The notes under the pieces were generated by a model, which saw nothing but the letters and a program-made list of their open reading frames with translations, was not told where the DNA came from and did not search any database. Made by a program: the position numbers and the translations under genes. From the NCBI GenBank assembly GCA_041687015.1, contig JAWLCT010000006.1:35095-99094 (forward strand): a stretch of 64,000 nucleotides of DNA, in the 5' to 3' direction. The first letter of the stretch is position 1, and each line of letters opens with the position of its first letter. This document shows, one piece after another, positions 8,088 through 17,200 of the stretch. The stretch comes from JALOAT01 sp041687015 (lineage in GTDB: Bacteria > Pseudomonadota > Gammaproteobacteria > Thiohalomonadales > Thiohalomonadaceae).

Positions 8088-8227
8088 TTATTCTCTCCCA
8101 TCCGGACTGTCACCGTCGGCTCCGGCTTCTCACCGGATCTGCTGACCCTGCAGTGCAGGCGCTCGCGGGCTCTTCCGCTGACGCGGAAATACCGCCGGTA
8201 GGGAATTTCACCCTGCCCTGAGAATAA
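8088..8227 (-). promoter_or_regulatory. FMN riboswitch (RFN element) in the ribB leader
   Basis: Read on the minus strand, the leader opens TTATTCTCAGGGCAGGGTGA and closes GACAGTCCGGATGGGAGAGA followed by ATAA, the paired ends (P1) of the RFN element. Between them are the conserved blocks ATTCCCTACCGGCGG and GGTGAGAAGCCGGAGCCGAC. The variable P3-P5 helices are visible as GC-rich hairpins. It ends 108 nt before the ribB start. Whether the output is by termination or by sequestering the ribosome site cannot be decided by eye. Confidence 0.95.
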
Positions 8228-8258
8228 GTGGTTGGTCTGCTCCGTTCGGAGCGGCACC

Positions 8259-8286
8259 AGATTACCCCATGGCAGAGACGAATCAA
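8259..8286 (-). promoter_or_regulatory. Candidate sigma-70 promoter for the riboswitch-ribB transcript
   Basis: On the minus strand, TTGATT (8286-8281) and TAATCT (8264-8259) are separated by 16 nt. The -10 box lies about 32 nt before the first base of the riboswitch, so a transcript from it would carry the whole aptamer. Confidence 0.5.
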
Positions 8287-8377
8287 ACCCGGCTTTGTTC
8301 ACCTTGGCGGTGCACGCCCTCGCCAGCCGACGTAACATGACCGCGCGGCCCGCGCCCACCTTTTGCAAGGACACTCG

Positions 8378-8797
8378 ATGGACATCGCACTCGCCACCAC
8401 CGATCAAGACATCCTCGCCGCGTATCCGGTCATGCGGGAACTTCGTCCGCACATTGCGCAGGAGGAATTCGTGCAGCGGGTAAGAACCCAGGAGTCCGCC
8501 GGATATCGGCTGGCCGTCCGCCGCACCGCGGAAGGGCCCGTGGCCGTGGCGGGATTCCGTATTGGCGAGAATCTGGCCTGGGGTCGCCACTTGTATGTCG
8601 ACGATCTGGTCACCCATCCCCGCCACCGTTCGCAAGGCCACGGTACCGCGTTGCTGAACTGGCTGCGCGAGCACGCCCTGACACAGGGTTGCGCACAGGT
8701 TCATCTGGACTCCGGAATGCAGCGCAAGGACGCCCACAGGTTTTACGAACGTGAAGGGATGGTGAAGGCGAGCTTTCATTTCTCTCAACGGCTCTGA
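8378..8797 (+). CDS. GNAT-family N-acetyltransferase
   Basis: A 139-residue single-domain GNAT. The acetyl-CoA-binding motif A is seen in LYVDDLVTHPRHRSQGHGTA (about residues 76-95), with the R-x-x-G-x-G/A loop RSQGHG, and motif B in HRFYEREGMVKASFHF near the C-terminus. The substrate is unknown; such stand-alone enzymes acetylate small molecules or protein N-termini. ATG 8378 was preferred over an upstream TTG because AAGGA lies 7-8 nt before it. It is divergent from ribB and followed 13 bp later by a second GNAT gene, with which it shares only the fold. Confidence 0.9.
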   Translation: MDIALATTDQDILAAYPVMRELRPHIAQEEFVQRVRTQESAGYRLAVRRTAEGPVAVAGFRIGENLAWGRHLYVDDLVTHPRHRSQGHGTALLNWLREHALTQGCAQVHLDSGMQRKDAHRFYEREGMVKASFHFSQRL

Positions 8798-8810
8798 AAC
8801 GGTCACTGCC

Positions 8811-9284
8811 GTGCCGGCCCGGACGACAGCTTTGCACATCCGCCCCTATACGCCTGACGATCTCCAGTGCGTGGTGGAGGTGTTTTTTCGTGCCGTCCAT
8901 CAATCGGCCGACCGTGACTATTCCCCTGCCCAACTGACCGCCTGGGCACCGCCTGCACCCGACCTTGGTGCCTGGGCCCGGCGGCTTGACAGCGGTGGCG
9001 TGTTCATTGGCGAGTGCGCCGGCCGGCGGGTGGGATTCGCCCGCGTGGACCACGCAGGCCTCATTGACCTGCTGTTTGTCGATCCGGCGTTCCAGCGCCG
9101 CGGTGTGGCGGGCGCCCTGCTCGAACAGATGCTGGCGTGGTCGTCGGCACGTGAACTCAGGGCCCACGTGAGTCTCACCGCGCGGCGTTTTTTCGAGAAC
9201 AAGGGCTTCTCGGTGGTGGCCGAGCGGCAGGCGGCACGTGGCGACCAGTCGCTGCGCTATCTCGAAATGGCGTTGCGCCGCTGA
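8811..9284 (+). CDS. GNAT-family N-acetyltransferase (YafP-like)
   Basis: A 157-residue GNAT beginning at a GTG codon (8811) and opening LHIRPYTPDDLQCVVEVFF, as in the YafP/PA4866-like acetyltransferases. Motif A is IDLLFVDPAFQRRGVAGALL (about residues 84-103) with the CoA loop QRRGVAG, followed by LTARRFFENKGFSVV. The central DYSPAQLTAWAPP is characteristic of this subgroup. The ribosome site before GTG is weak, and a TTG 21 nt downstream is an alternative start. It probably shares a transcript with the preceding GNAT gene. The substrate cannot be told from sequence. Confidence 0.88.
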   Translation: MPARTTALHIRPYTPDDLQCVVEVFFRAVHQSADRDYSPAQLTAWAPPAPDLGAWARRLDSGGVFIGECAGRRVGFARVDHAGLIDLLFVDPAFQRRGVAGALLEQMLAWSSARELRAHVSLTARRFFENKGFSVVAERQAARGDQSLRYLEMALRR

Positions 9285-9360
9285 TGCGCCAATCGAGTGC
9301 TGGCGCACGGTCGTCAGCGCCGCGTTTGTTACAATGCCCGGAAAACCGCCGGAGGAGCCA

Positions 9361-10449
9361 ATGAAAACAACAACATCGTTCCTGATCCTGGCCATGGCCG
9401 CCAGTCTCGCCGGATGTGGTGTGCCCAAGGTGGCCATGTACCGTGGGGGACCGGCACATACAGGCGTGTACGAGGCGGAGGGCGTGCAACAATTGCGCGC
9501 CGTACATTGGAAGTTCAAGACCGGAGCCCCCGTGAACACGTCACCGACGGTACTTGGCGACGTGGCCTACGTCGGAAACAAGGCAGGTTATGTTTACGCC
9601 GTGACGACACAAGACGGGCGTGAACGCTGGCGCTTCAAAGCGGGCAAGGAAATCGGTGGCGCGCCCGTCGTCACAGAGACCCGTGTGTTTGTGAGCAGCC
9701 ATGACGGTCACCTCTACGGCCTCGACGCCAACACCGGTCAGACCGTGTGGGACTTCCAGGCTGAGGCCGCGCTTACCACCGCGCCGGTGCTGGACAGCGA
9801 CCGCCTTTACGTGGGAGGCGCTGACGGCCACCTGTATGCGGTGGATGCCAACAGCGGGCGCGAGCACTGGCGCATTCGTATCACGGGCGCCATCTACGCC
9901 TCACCGGCGGTCCACGCCGGCATGGTCATTTTCGGTGCCGACGACGGCTATCTGTACGCCGTGCGGACTTCGGACGGAATGGAGCGCTGGCGCTTCCGCA
10001 GCAAGCAGCCGATCCAGGCCGCTCCCGCCGTGAACGACAGGATGGTGCTGGTGGGTAGTCGCGATTACTCCATCTATGGCGTGGACATCAACACCGGCCA
10101 GACGCTTTGGCGCCACCAGGTCAACGGTGCCATCCACAGCGCTCCCGCACTAATGGGCAACCAAGCGGTATTCGGTGCCCATGACGGTTACGTCTATGCA
10201 GTAGCCCTGGATTCCGGCAACGAGCAGTGGAAGTTCCGCACCCGCGACTGGGTGGGAGCCGCGCCGGCGGTGGCAAACGGGCTGGTCTACGCCGGCAGTT
10301 ACGACCATCACGTCTATGCCCTGAACCTGCAGGATGGCACGGCGCGCTGGAACTTCCGCACTGATGGCCCGGTTGTGGCCGCACCGGTGGTGGCAGGCGA
10401 ATTCGTCTATTTCAGCAGCATGGACGGGTATCTCTACGCGGTGAAATGA
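9361..10449 (+). CDS. PQQ-type beta-propeller lipoprotein (BamB-like)
   Basis: A 362-residue lipoprotein. Signal peptide residues 1-18 end in the lipobox LAGC, giving a lipidated Cys at 19 followed by Gly-Val, which favours outer-membrane sorting. The rest is at least seven repeats of the type G.vY.gs.DghlYAlda.tG...W.f, predicted to close into a beta-propeller like BamB. BamB proper is normally encoded between hisS and der; neither is nearby, and the repeats here are unusually regular, so a distinct BamB paralog is more likely. The start has GGAGGAGCC just upstream. It stands alone and is followed by a repeat-rich gap. Confidence 0.88.
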   Translation: MKTTTSFLILAMAASLAGCGVPKVAMYRGGPAHTGVYEAEGVQQLRAVHWKFKTGAPVNTSPTVLGDVAYVGNKAGYVYAVTTQDGRERWRFKAGKEIGGAPVVTETRVFVSSHDGHLYGLDANTGQTVWDFQAEAALTTAPVLDSDRLYVGGADGHLYAVDANSGREHWRIRITGAIYASPAVHAGMVIFGADDGYLYAVRTSDGMERWRFRSKQPIQAAPAVNDRMVLVGSRDYSIYGVDINTGQTLWRHQVNGAIHSAPALMGNQAVFGAHDGYVYAVALDSGNEQWKFRTRDWVGAAPAVANGLVYAGSYDHHVYALNLQDGTARWNFRTDGPVVAAPVVAGEFVYFSSMDGYLYAVK

Positions 10450-10545
10450 GGCCGCTGCGAGCGACACGGGTGTCTCGGGGGCGCCCGTGTTCGTTCCGCG
10501 TGAACGGCGGGAGTGGTCTCAGGCGGGGCTGGGTTCCGGGTACCT

Positions 10546-10980
10546 GGGTTATCGCGGCCTGAGGCCGCCGCTCCTACAGCGGTGTCAGGCATTCTGTTCT
10601 CGCGACGAATCCGTCGTGGTGCTGCATCCCATCGCCGCAAACATCAAGGCTCCGTTCAATGCGTAGGAGCGGCCTCAGGCCGCGATAGGTCATGGCACCG
10701 GGTTATCGCGGCCTGAGGCCGCTCCTACAGCGGTGTCAGGCATTCTGTTCTCGCGACGAATCCGTCGTGGTGCTGCATTCCCATCGCCGCAAACATCAAG
10801 GTTCCGTTCAATGCGTAGGAGCGGCCTCCGGCCGCGATAGGTCGTCGCGCCGGGTTATCATCGCTGCCTGAGGCCGCTCCTACAGCGGTGTCATGCATTC
10901 TGTTCTCGCGACGAATCCGTCGTGGTGCTGCATTCCCATCGCCGCAAACATCAAGGCTCCGTTTAATGCGTAGGAGCTGG
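10546..10980. repeat. Three tandem ~153-bp units of inverted REP palindromes (BIME-like array)
   Basis: Units begin at 10546, 10700 and 10852 (spacings 154 and 152 bp), each opening GGGTTATC. Every unit has a REP arm at its left (GCGGCCTGAGGCCGC then CTCCTAC) and an oppositely oriented arm at its right (GTAGGAGCGGCC...GGCCGC), enclosing a conserved core with CATTCTGTTCTCGCGACGAA and ATCGCCGCAAACATCAAGG. The first unit has an extra CCG in the left arm, the third has a diverged left arm (ATCATCGCTGCC), and its right arm breaks off at GTAGGAGCTGGCGCG. The high identity between units indicates recent tandem duplication. Confidence 0.85.
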
Positions 10981-11246
10981 CGCGCGTGTGGCGCGTAAGA
11001 CGATGTCTACAACGCTACGGGTATTTCCAAAGCGGGCGATTTCCGTGAGAAGAATACATTGTTGCATTGCGGCCATAGCACAAAATATCGAGGTCCATCT
11101 GTCGAAGCCTGCTACGGCACATGCAGGTTTCTGCGAAGGCAGCAATCCGCTGATACCCACGCGCTGTTCACCTGCACCGACTACCGGGTGGGATGGAACT
11201 CCCTCCTTATGCGCGCGTTCCAACCTGACGCAGCGTTGGAGAACCC
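10981..11246. other. Non-coding leader before the HD-GYP gene
   Basis: With the REP array, this completes the 797-bp gap between the beta-propeller gene and the HD-GYP gene. The part from about 11000 is less GC-rich than its surroundings (AAGAATACATTGTTGCATTG region). No gene, RNA or convincing promoter pair was recognised. Confidence 0.4.
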
Positions 11247-14177
11247 ATGTTGACCGGTCGGCCCGTTCAAGACACCGCCGAGGCAGTTCTGTGGCGGAAT
11301 TTCAGTGAAACACTCGCGGCCTGTACAAAGCAGGTCGATGGGTTTCACCTGACACTCCAGACGGCTCTGAAGCTCGGCGCCGCCAAGGGTGCCATTTGCA
11401 TCGCCGATCCCGCACTGGGGGGAAAGCTGGTGGTACGCTTGTCTGCCGGGTTCGAAGGGGCCAGCAACAAGGTCCTTTCGGCCAGCGCGCCCGGCCGCAC
11501 GGCGGCAATGGAAGCCCACGCGCAGAACAAGGTCCTGGTGGTCCCCGATTTCACCAGCGTCGAGTACAGCCCCACGGATTTGGAGGCGCGTCTGGCAATC
11601 ACCGGCGCGGCCTACTTTCCCATCGCTTCCGAAGGTCAGGGCCCGCTCGGCCTGCTCATCGCCGTGCCGTCACCCGATACCGCCTTCGAGCACACCGCAT
11701 TGGGAATGCTCGAGCAGATCGCCGCCACCCTCGGAAAGAACCTGGCCCGCCTTTCGGCCGGCAAGCCGTTTGCACTTACCCTTCCCGCGGAAACGCATGA
11801 ATTGCCACCGGGATTGTTCGAGGCCTTTCGCCAGTGCCTGAACACACCCAATATTGACGAACTGTCCGCCATGACGCTGGAGCAGTGCCGTCGGTTTACG
11901 GACAGCGAATTCGGTTTCGTGGGCTATCTGGAGCCTGCCACCGGATTTCTCATCTGCCCCACCATGACCCGGGACATCTTCGCCCAGTGCAAGGTGGAAG
12001 GAAAAACCGTGGTGTTCGAAAAGGCAGGCGGACTGGGCGGCTGGGTGCTTGATCAGAGGGCCCCGTTGGTCACCAACGATCCGGCCGCCCATCCCGCGAG
12101 CGTGGGCACGCCGCCCGGTCATCTGCCGATACGCAAATTCATGGGCGTGCCGTGTTTTTCACAGTCCCGGATCATGGGCATGATCGCCTTGGCCAACAAG
12201 GACAGTGACTACACCGAGCACGATCTCCGCATCGTCACGGCATTCGCCGACATCTATGCCGCAGCCGTCGCGCGGTTCTTGTCCGAGCAGGAGCTCACCG
12301 CATCCCGCAACCGCTTGTCCTCCTTGTACAACGATGCGCCGTGCGGGTACGACACCCTGGCCCCCGACGGCACCATCATCGAAGCCAACGACACCGCCCT
12401 GAAAATGCTCGGCCACGAGCCGGGCGAGGTGATCGGTCGCCTCAACATCACCACCCTGCTCACCAGCACGGGCAAAAACCTGCTGGCCGACCAGCTCAGG
12501 GAGATTGGCAAAGGCAACCCCGTTGCACCGGTAGAACTGCATCTTCGGCGTCCCGACGGGACACGTCTGCCCGTGCTGCATTCGGTAAGCGCCAATCATG
12601 ATGAACGCGGATTTCTCCGCGACATCCGCTGCACCCTGGTCGATCTCAGCCTGCGCAAGGTCCTGCGCCAGACCCGCGACTATCTCGAGACCCTGTTCAA
12701 CTATTCAGCATCGCCCATTGTGGTGTGGGATGCGCATGGAAACATCACGCGATTCAACCGGGCTGTGGAGCGCCTGAGCGGCTACCGCTATGCGGACGTC
12801 GTCGGTCGCCCCCTCGGTATGCTGTTTCCGGAAGACGAGCGCGAGAACCTGCTGGCGAAACTCGAAATGACCAACAGCGGCATTCAACTGAATTCCGCCG
12901 AATTACCCCTACGCACGGCGGACGGGCGTCGCAGGACCATTCTGTGGAATTCCTCGAATCTTTATTCTGAAGACGGCAGCGAACTGCTCGCCACCGTGGT
13001 ACTCGGTGTCGACATCACCGAGCGAAAAGCCTACGAGCTCGCCTTGCGCAAGACCAACCGTGCGCTGAAAACCCTCAGCCGCGGCAACGAGGCTTTGGTG
13101 CATGCCAGCAGCGAGACCGAACTGCTGGACCGGGTGTGTCAGATCCTGGTCGAGGAAGGCGACTACCGCCTGGCCTGGATCGGCTATCTCGAGGGCGACG
13201 CACAGGACCCGGTACACGTCGTGTCCCATGCCGGGGCCGGAATTGATTGCCTGAACGCCACGAAGACAGACCCGGGCGACGGTCTCCCCGACCAGGATCC
13301 CGTGCAAACGGCGTTGCGCACCGGGTTGGCCCAGGTATTCCGGGATGCGGCTGACTGTTGGCCCGCGGGCGGCGACACGCCTCAGGATCATCACTCGCAC
13401 GCCGCCTTTCCCCTGAAGCACGGTGACCATATCCTCGGTGTGCTTGCGCTGTATGGGTCGCAGTCCAACCGTTTCGACAAGGATGAGATGCGCTTGCTGA
13501 ACGAGCTCGTCAACGATCTCGCCTTCGGCATCGTCACCCTTCGCACCGAGGCCGAACGCAGGAAACTGGAGAAGGAACGCGAACACAATCTCCAGCACCT
13601 GAAGGAAAGCATGGAAGCGACCATCCAGGCCATCGCTGCCACCATCGAAAAACGCGACCCCTATACGGCGGGCCACCAGCAGCGCGTCGCCCGGCTTGCC
13701 GTGGCCGTCGCGACCGAAATGGGACTTCCGCCGGATCAGATCGAGGGCATTCATTTCGGTGGGTTGATCCACGACATCGGCAAGATTTCCGTGCCCGCCG
13801 AGATTCTCAGCAAGCCGGGGGCACTCGCCCCGGTGGAATTTCAGATCATCAAGGCCCACGTGGAGGTGGGCCGGGAAATCCTGGCGGGCGTCCGGTTCCC
13901 ATGGCCCATCATCGACATGGTCTACGAGCATCACGAACGCATGGACGGCTCCGGCTATCCGAGAGGACTGACGCGTGATCAGATTCGCCTCGAAGCGCGC
14001 ATCATCGGCGTTGCCGACGTGGTGGAAGCGATGTCATCGTTCCGCCCCTACCGCCCCGCGCTGGGCATCGAAAAGGCCATGGACGAGATCACCAGGAACA
14101 GTGGCCGACTCTACGACCCCGACGCCGTTGCGGCCTGCCTGACGGTGCTGCGCAGCGGATTCAGCTTCGATGCCTGA
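11247..14177 (+). CDS. GAF-GAF-PAS-PAS-GAF-HD-GYP cyclic-di-GMP phosphodiesterase
   Basis: A 976-residue cytoplasmic sensor protein with no membrane segment. Approximate domains: GAF 20-165, GAF 190-345, PAS 350-465, PAS 475-595, GAF 610-770, a short helical linker, then HD-GYP 795-970. The catalytic motifs are intact: H842-D843 in IHDIGKISVP, H895-H896 in EHHERMDGSGYP and G903-Y904-P905. HD-GYP enzymes hydrolyse c-di-GMP through pGpG to GMP with a di- or trinuclear metal centre. Three GAF domains suggest small-molecule or redox input, but ligands are unknown. ATG 11247 follows TTGGAGA. It converges with two GGDEF-EAL genes, so synthesis and breakdown proteins are clustered. Confidence 0.92.
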   Translation: MLTGRPVQDTAEAVLWRNFSETLAACTKQVDGFHLTLQTALKLGAAKGAICIADPALGGKLVVRLSAGFEGASNKVLSASAPGRTAAMEAHAQNKVLVVPDFTSVEYSPTDLEARLAITGAAYFPIASEGQGPLGLLIAVPSPDTAFEHTALGMLEQIAATLGKNLARLSAGKPFALTLPAETHELPPGLFEAFRQCLNTPNIDELSAMTLEQCRRFTDSEFGFVGYLEPATGFLICPTMTRDIFAQCKVEGKTVVFEKAGGLGGWVLDQRAPLVTNDPAAHPASVGTPPGHLPIRKFMGVPCFSQSRIMGMIALANKDSDYTEHDLRIVTAFADIYAAAVARFLSEQELTASRNRLSSLYNDAPCGYDTLAPDGTIIEANDTALKMLGHEPGEVIGRLNITTLLTSTGKNLLADQLREIGKGNPVAPVELHLRRPDGTRLPVLHSVSANHDERGFLRDIRCTLVDLSLRKVLRQTRDYLETLFNYSASPIVVWDAHGNITRFNRAVERLSGYRYADVVGRPLGMLFPEDERENLLAKLEMTNSGIQLNSAELPLRTADGRRRTILWNSSNLYSEDGSELLATVVLGVDITERKAYELALRKTNRALKTLSRGNEALVHASSETELLDRVCQILVEEGDYRLAWIGYLEGDAQDPVHVVSHAGAGIDCLNATKTDPGDGLPDQDPVQTALRTGLAQVFRDAADCWPAGGDTPQDHHSHAAFPLKHGDHILGVLALYGSQSNRFDKDEMRLLNELVNDLAFGIVTLRTEAERRKLEKEREHNLQHLKESMEATIQAIAATIEKRDPYTAGHQQRVARLAVAVATEMGLPPDQIEGIHFGGLIHDIGKISVPAEILSKPGALAPVEFQIIKAHVEVGREILAGVRFPWPIIDMVYEHHERMDGSGYPRGLTRDQIRLEARIIGVADVVEAMSSFRPYRPALGIEKAMDEITRNSGRLYDPDAVAACLTVLRSGFSFDA

Positions 14178-14208
14178 GGTTCCGCCCGCTTCCTTTCCAA
14201 CCGGCGCC

Positions 14209-14237
14209 GGGGCCGTTCTTTTTTGAACGGTGGCCCC
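14209..14237. terminator. Hairpin between convergent cyclic-di-GMP genes
   Basis: GGGGCCGTTC and GAACGGTGGCCCC pair with a 3-nt bulge around a loop of six T residues. It sits between the stops of the HD-GYP gene and the convergent GGDEF-EAL gene. Without a T-run after the stem the role is uncertain. Confidence 0.35.
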
Positions 14238-14256
14238 ACCAAACAAAACGCCATCT

Positions 14257-17200
14257 CTAGCCGCGTGCCTGCAACCAGCTGACGAAAACCTCCGGGGGCA
14301 GCGGTGGTGCAAAGATGAAGCCCTGCACTTCGTCACACTGCCGCTCTCTCAGCAGTTCGATTTCACCCGGATGTTCCACACCCTCAGCGATGACACGGAT
14401 GCCAAGACTTCTCGCCAAAGCGATGATGGCCTGAGTCACGGCACGATCGGCTTCGTCGTGCTCCAGATCGTGCACGAAGGACTTGTCCACTTTCAGGCGA
14501 TCGATCGGGAAGCGCCGCAAATAGCTGAGGCTGGAGTAGCCGGTACCGAAATCATCGATGGCGAGACTGATACCCATGGCTTTCATGTCGTTCAGCTTGG
14601 CGACACTGGCCTCTGCCTCCTGCATGATGGAGCCTTCGGTCAGTTCCACCTCCAGAGCGCCGGGCGCTGTGCGGTTGCGTTCCAGCACATCGCTGAAGCG
14701 CTGGCGCCAGTTCTTCTCACGCAACTGTACCGACGAGACGTTGATGGATACCGGGATGGACGGCAGTCCGCCGTCGATCCATGCCTGTTGCTGTCGACAG
14801 GCCTCCTCCATCACCCACACCCCGATAGGCACAATGAGTCCGGTTTCCTCCGCCAGGTGGATGAAGCCCTCCGGCTGCAACAGCCCGGTTCCACGCCGCC
14901 ATCTGATCAGTGCCTCGACGCCAACCAACGCCCCCGTTCGCACGTTGATCTGCGGTTGGTAGTGCAGTACAAACTCCTGCCGCTCGGTGGCACGGCGCAA
15001 CTCGCTCTCGAGGGAGAGTCGCGCCAGTACGCGACGGTTGAGTTCCCGAACGAAAAACTGCATGTTGGCGCGCCCGCGCTCCTTGGCGAAATACATGGCA
15101 GCGTCTGCATTACGGATCAACACATCTTCCGTATCGCCGTCCTCCGGGTAGACGGCGATACCCACGCTCGCGGTGATCTGCACTTCGGTGCCGTCCAGGG
15201 GAAAGGGCTCGGCCACCGCCGTCATGGCCTTCTCCGCCACATGGGCTGCATCGGCCGGGGAACGGATGCTCGAAAGCAGCAGCAGAAATTCGTCGCCTCC
15301 CTGGCGACTCACGGTGTCATCCTGGCGGATGGCCTTACGCAGGCGCTTCGCCGTTTCCACGAGCAGACGATCGCCGAGTGCGTGGCCAAGGGAGTCATTC
15401 ACATTCTTGAACCTGTCCAGATCGAGAAACATCACTGCGAACTGCGCGCCGGCGCGCTGGGCGTGCGCCAAGGCATTCTTTACCCGATCCTGGAACAGGA
15501 CCCGATTGGGAAGCCCGGTCAGGGCGTCGTGATACGCCAGATAACGGATGCGCTCCTCGGCCGCTTTGCGTTCACTGACGTCCGATGCAATCAGAACGTA
15601 GTTCTTGATCCGCCCGGACTTGTCCTTGATGGACGACAGGTTGAGCCACACGGGATAGACATCTCCGTTCTTGCGGCGGTCGCGCAACTCCCCCTCCCAG
15701 TGACCCGTTTGCTTCACGGCCTTCCACAACCGGGCGTAGAACCTGGGGTCGTAAAACTCCTCGCTCAGCACGGACGGCGGGCGGCCACGGATTTCGTCCC
15801 TGTCATGACCGGTCATGGCGGTGTAGGCCGGATTGGCTTCGAGAGTTTTCCGCTTCGCATCGGTCACCAGGATCGCTTCCTGGCTCGCATCGACCACCGT
15901 CGCCCAGAGGTGTCTCTGCTCTTCGGTTTGGCGCTGGATGGTGATATCGGTATGCGTACCTGCCATGCGCAGAGGTTTGCCTTCAGGGCCGCGCCGAACC
16001 ACCCTGCCGCGGGCGCGCATCCAAATATATCCGCCATCGCGCCGTCGCATGCGATGCTCCGACCGGAACGCCGGCGTCTCCCCGCACAGATGGCGTTCCA
16101 ATTCAGCCCGGACCCGCGCCAGATCATCGGGATGCACCAGTCGCTCCCATTGCGCGAAGTCCGTACTCATCTCTTCCTGGCGATAGCCGAGCAGTTGTGC
16201 AAAGCGGCGGCTGTAGTAGGCGATCCTCGTCTCCAGGTTCACGTCCCAATAGCCGTCCTCTGTCCCCTCCAGCACGAGGCTCAAGCGCTCTTCGCTCTGG
16301 CGTAACGCATCCACCGCGGATACACGGTCCGTCACGTCCTCCATGATCAGCACGAGTTGCTCCGTCGGCAGACGGTAAACGTAGGATTCGCGCCACCCCG
16401 GGTGGGCGTTGCGATGCTCATGGGCCGGGATGTGCTCGGGTTCTCCCGACAACCAAACCCTCGCCGACGCCGGCGCCAGGCAGTGATCGGCCCATGGGAA
16501 CACCTCCTCCATTAGCCTCCCGATGATGCCGGATCGTTCGACGTGCTCCAGGCGTTCGAAGGCCGGATTGATGTCCACCACGCGGAACCCGCCCTGCGCC
16601 GCGGGCACCATCATCAATACACCGCTGTTCAGGCTGTTGAACAACGAGCGGAATCGAAACTCGCTCTCCTGCAGATCGCGTTCCGCGTCCCGGCGCCGGT
16701 TCTCACGGCTGATGTTTTCCAGCGCGTAGCCCAAATCGGCGGCCATTTCACCGAACACACCGAGAATCTCCTCGTCAAAGGCAAGCCTTTCTGAGGTGTA
16801 GACCCCCATCACACCGACGACGCGCTCTTCCACACGCAACGGCAGGGCCGCCACCGCACCGGTGCTGTGCTGGGGCGAATACTGATGCCAGGCGTGGCGC
16901 TGCGGTTCGGCCGCGATGTCGTTGACACATTCCGGCTGGCCTTCACGCACCACGCGTGCCGAAAGTAACGCGCCGGATTCGACGTTCGAGAGCGGCGGAC
17001 GGAACTGGGTCCGAAATGCGTCCTCGCCCTGCCCGTGAAAGGCATACGGCACCAGGTGGCTGTCATCGGACGAGCGCATGGCAATCCATGCCGTATCGAA
17101 GCCCGCAGTCTGCACCGCGATCCGGCATGCCTGTTCCAACAGGGCCTTTTCATCGCGCAGGTGAACAATGGCTTCACTGGTCTGCACCAGCATCGAGTAG

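Noticed and set aside
8378..9284. GNAT pair as a toxin-antitoxin module (TacT-like)
   Set aside because: No small DNA-binding antitoxin gene next to either; both read as ordinary acetyltransferases.
9361..10449. Calling the beta-propeller lipoprotein bamB
   Set aside because: The hisS/der context is missing and the repeats are more regular than in BamB, so only a BamB-like label is justified.
10546..10980. Possible CRISPR array
   Set aside because: Only three units of about 153 bp, with internal palindromes and conserved cores instead of short repeats and unique spacers; no cas genes.
14230..16305. A 691-codon + strand open frame opposite the GGDEF-EAL gene
   Set aside because: Mirror of conserved GGDEF/EAL codons; no independent motif.
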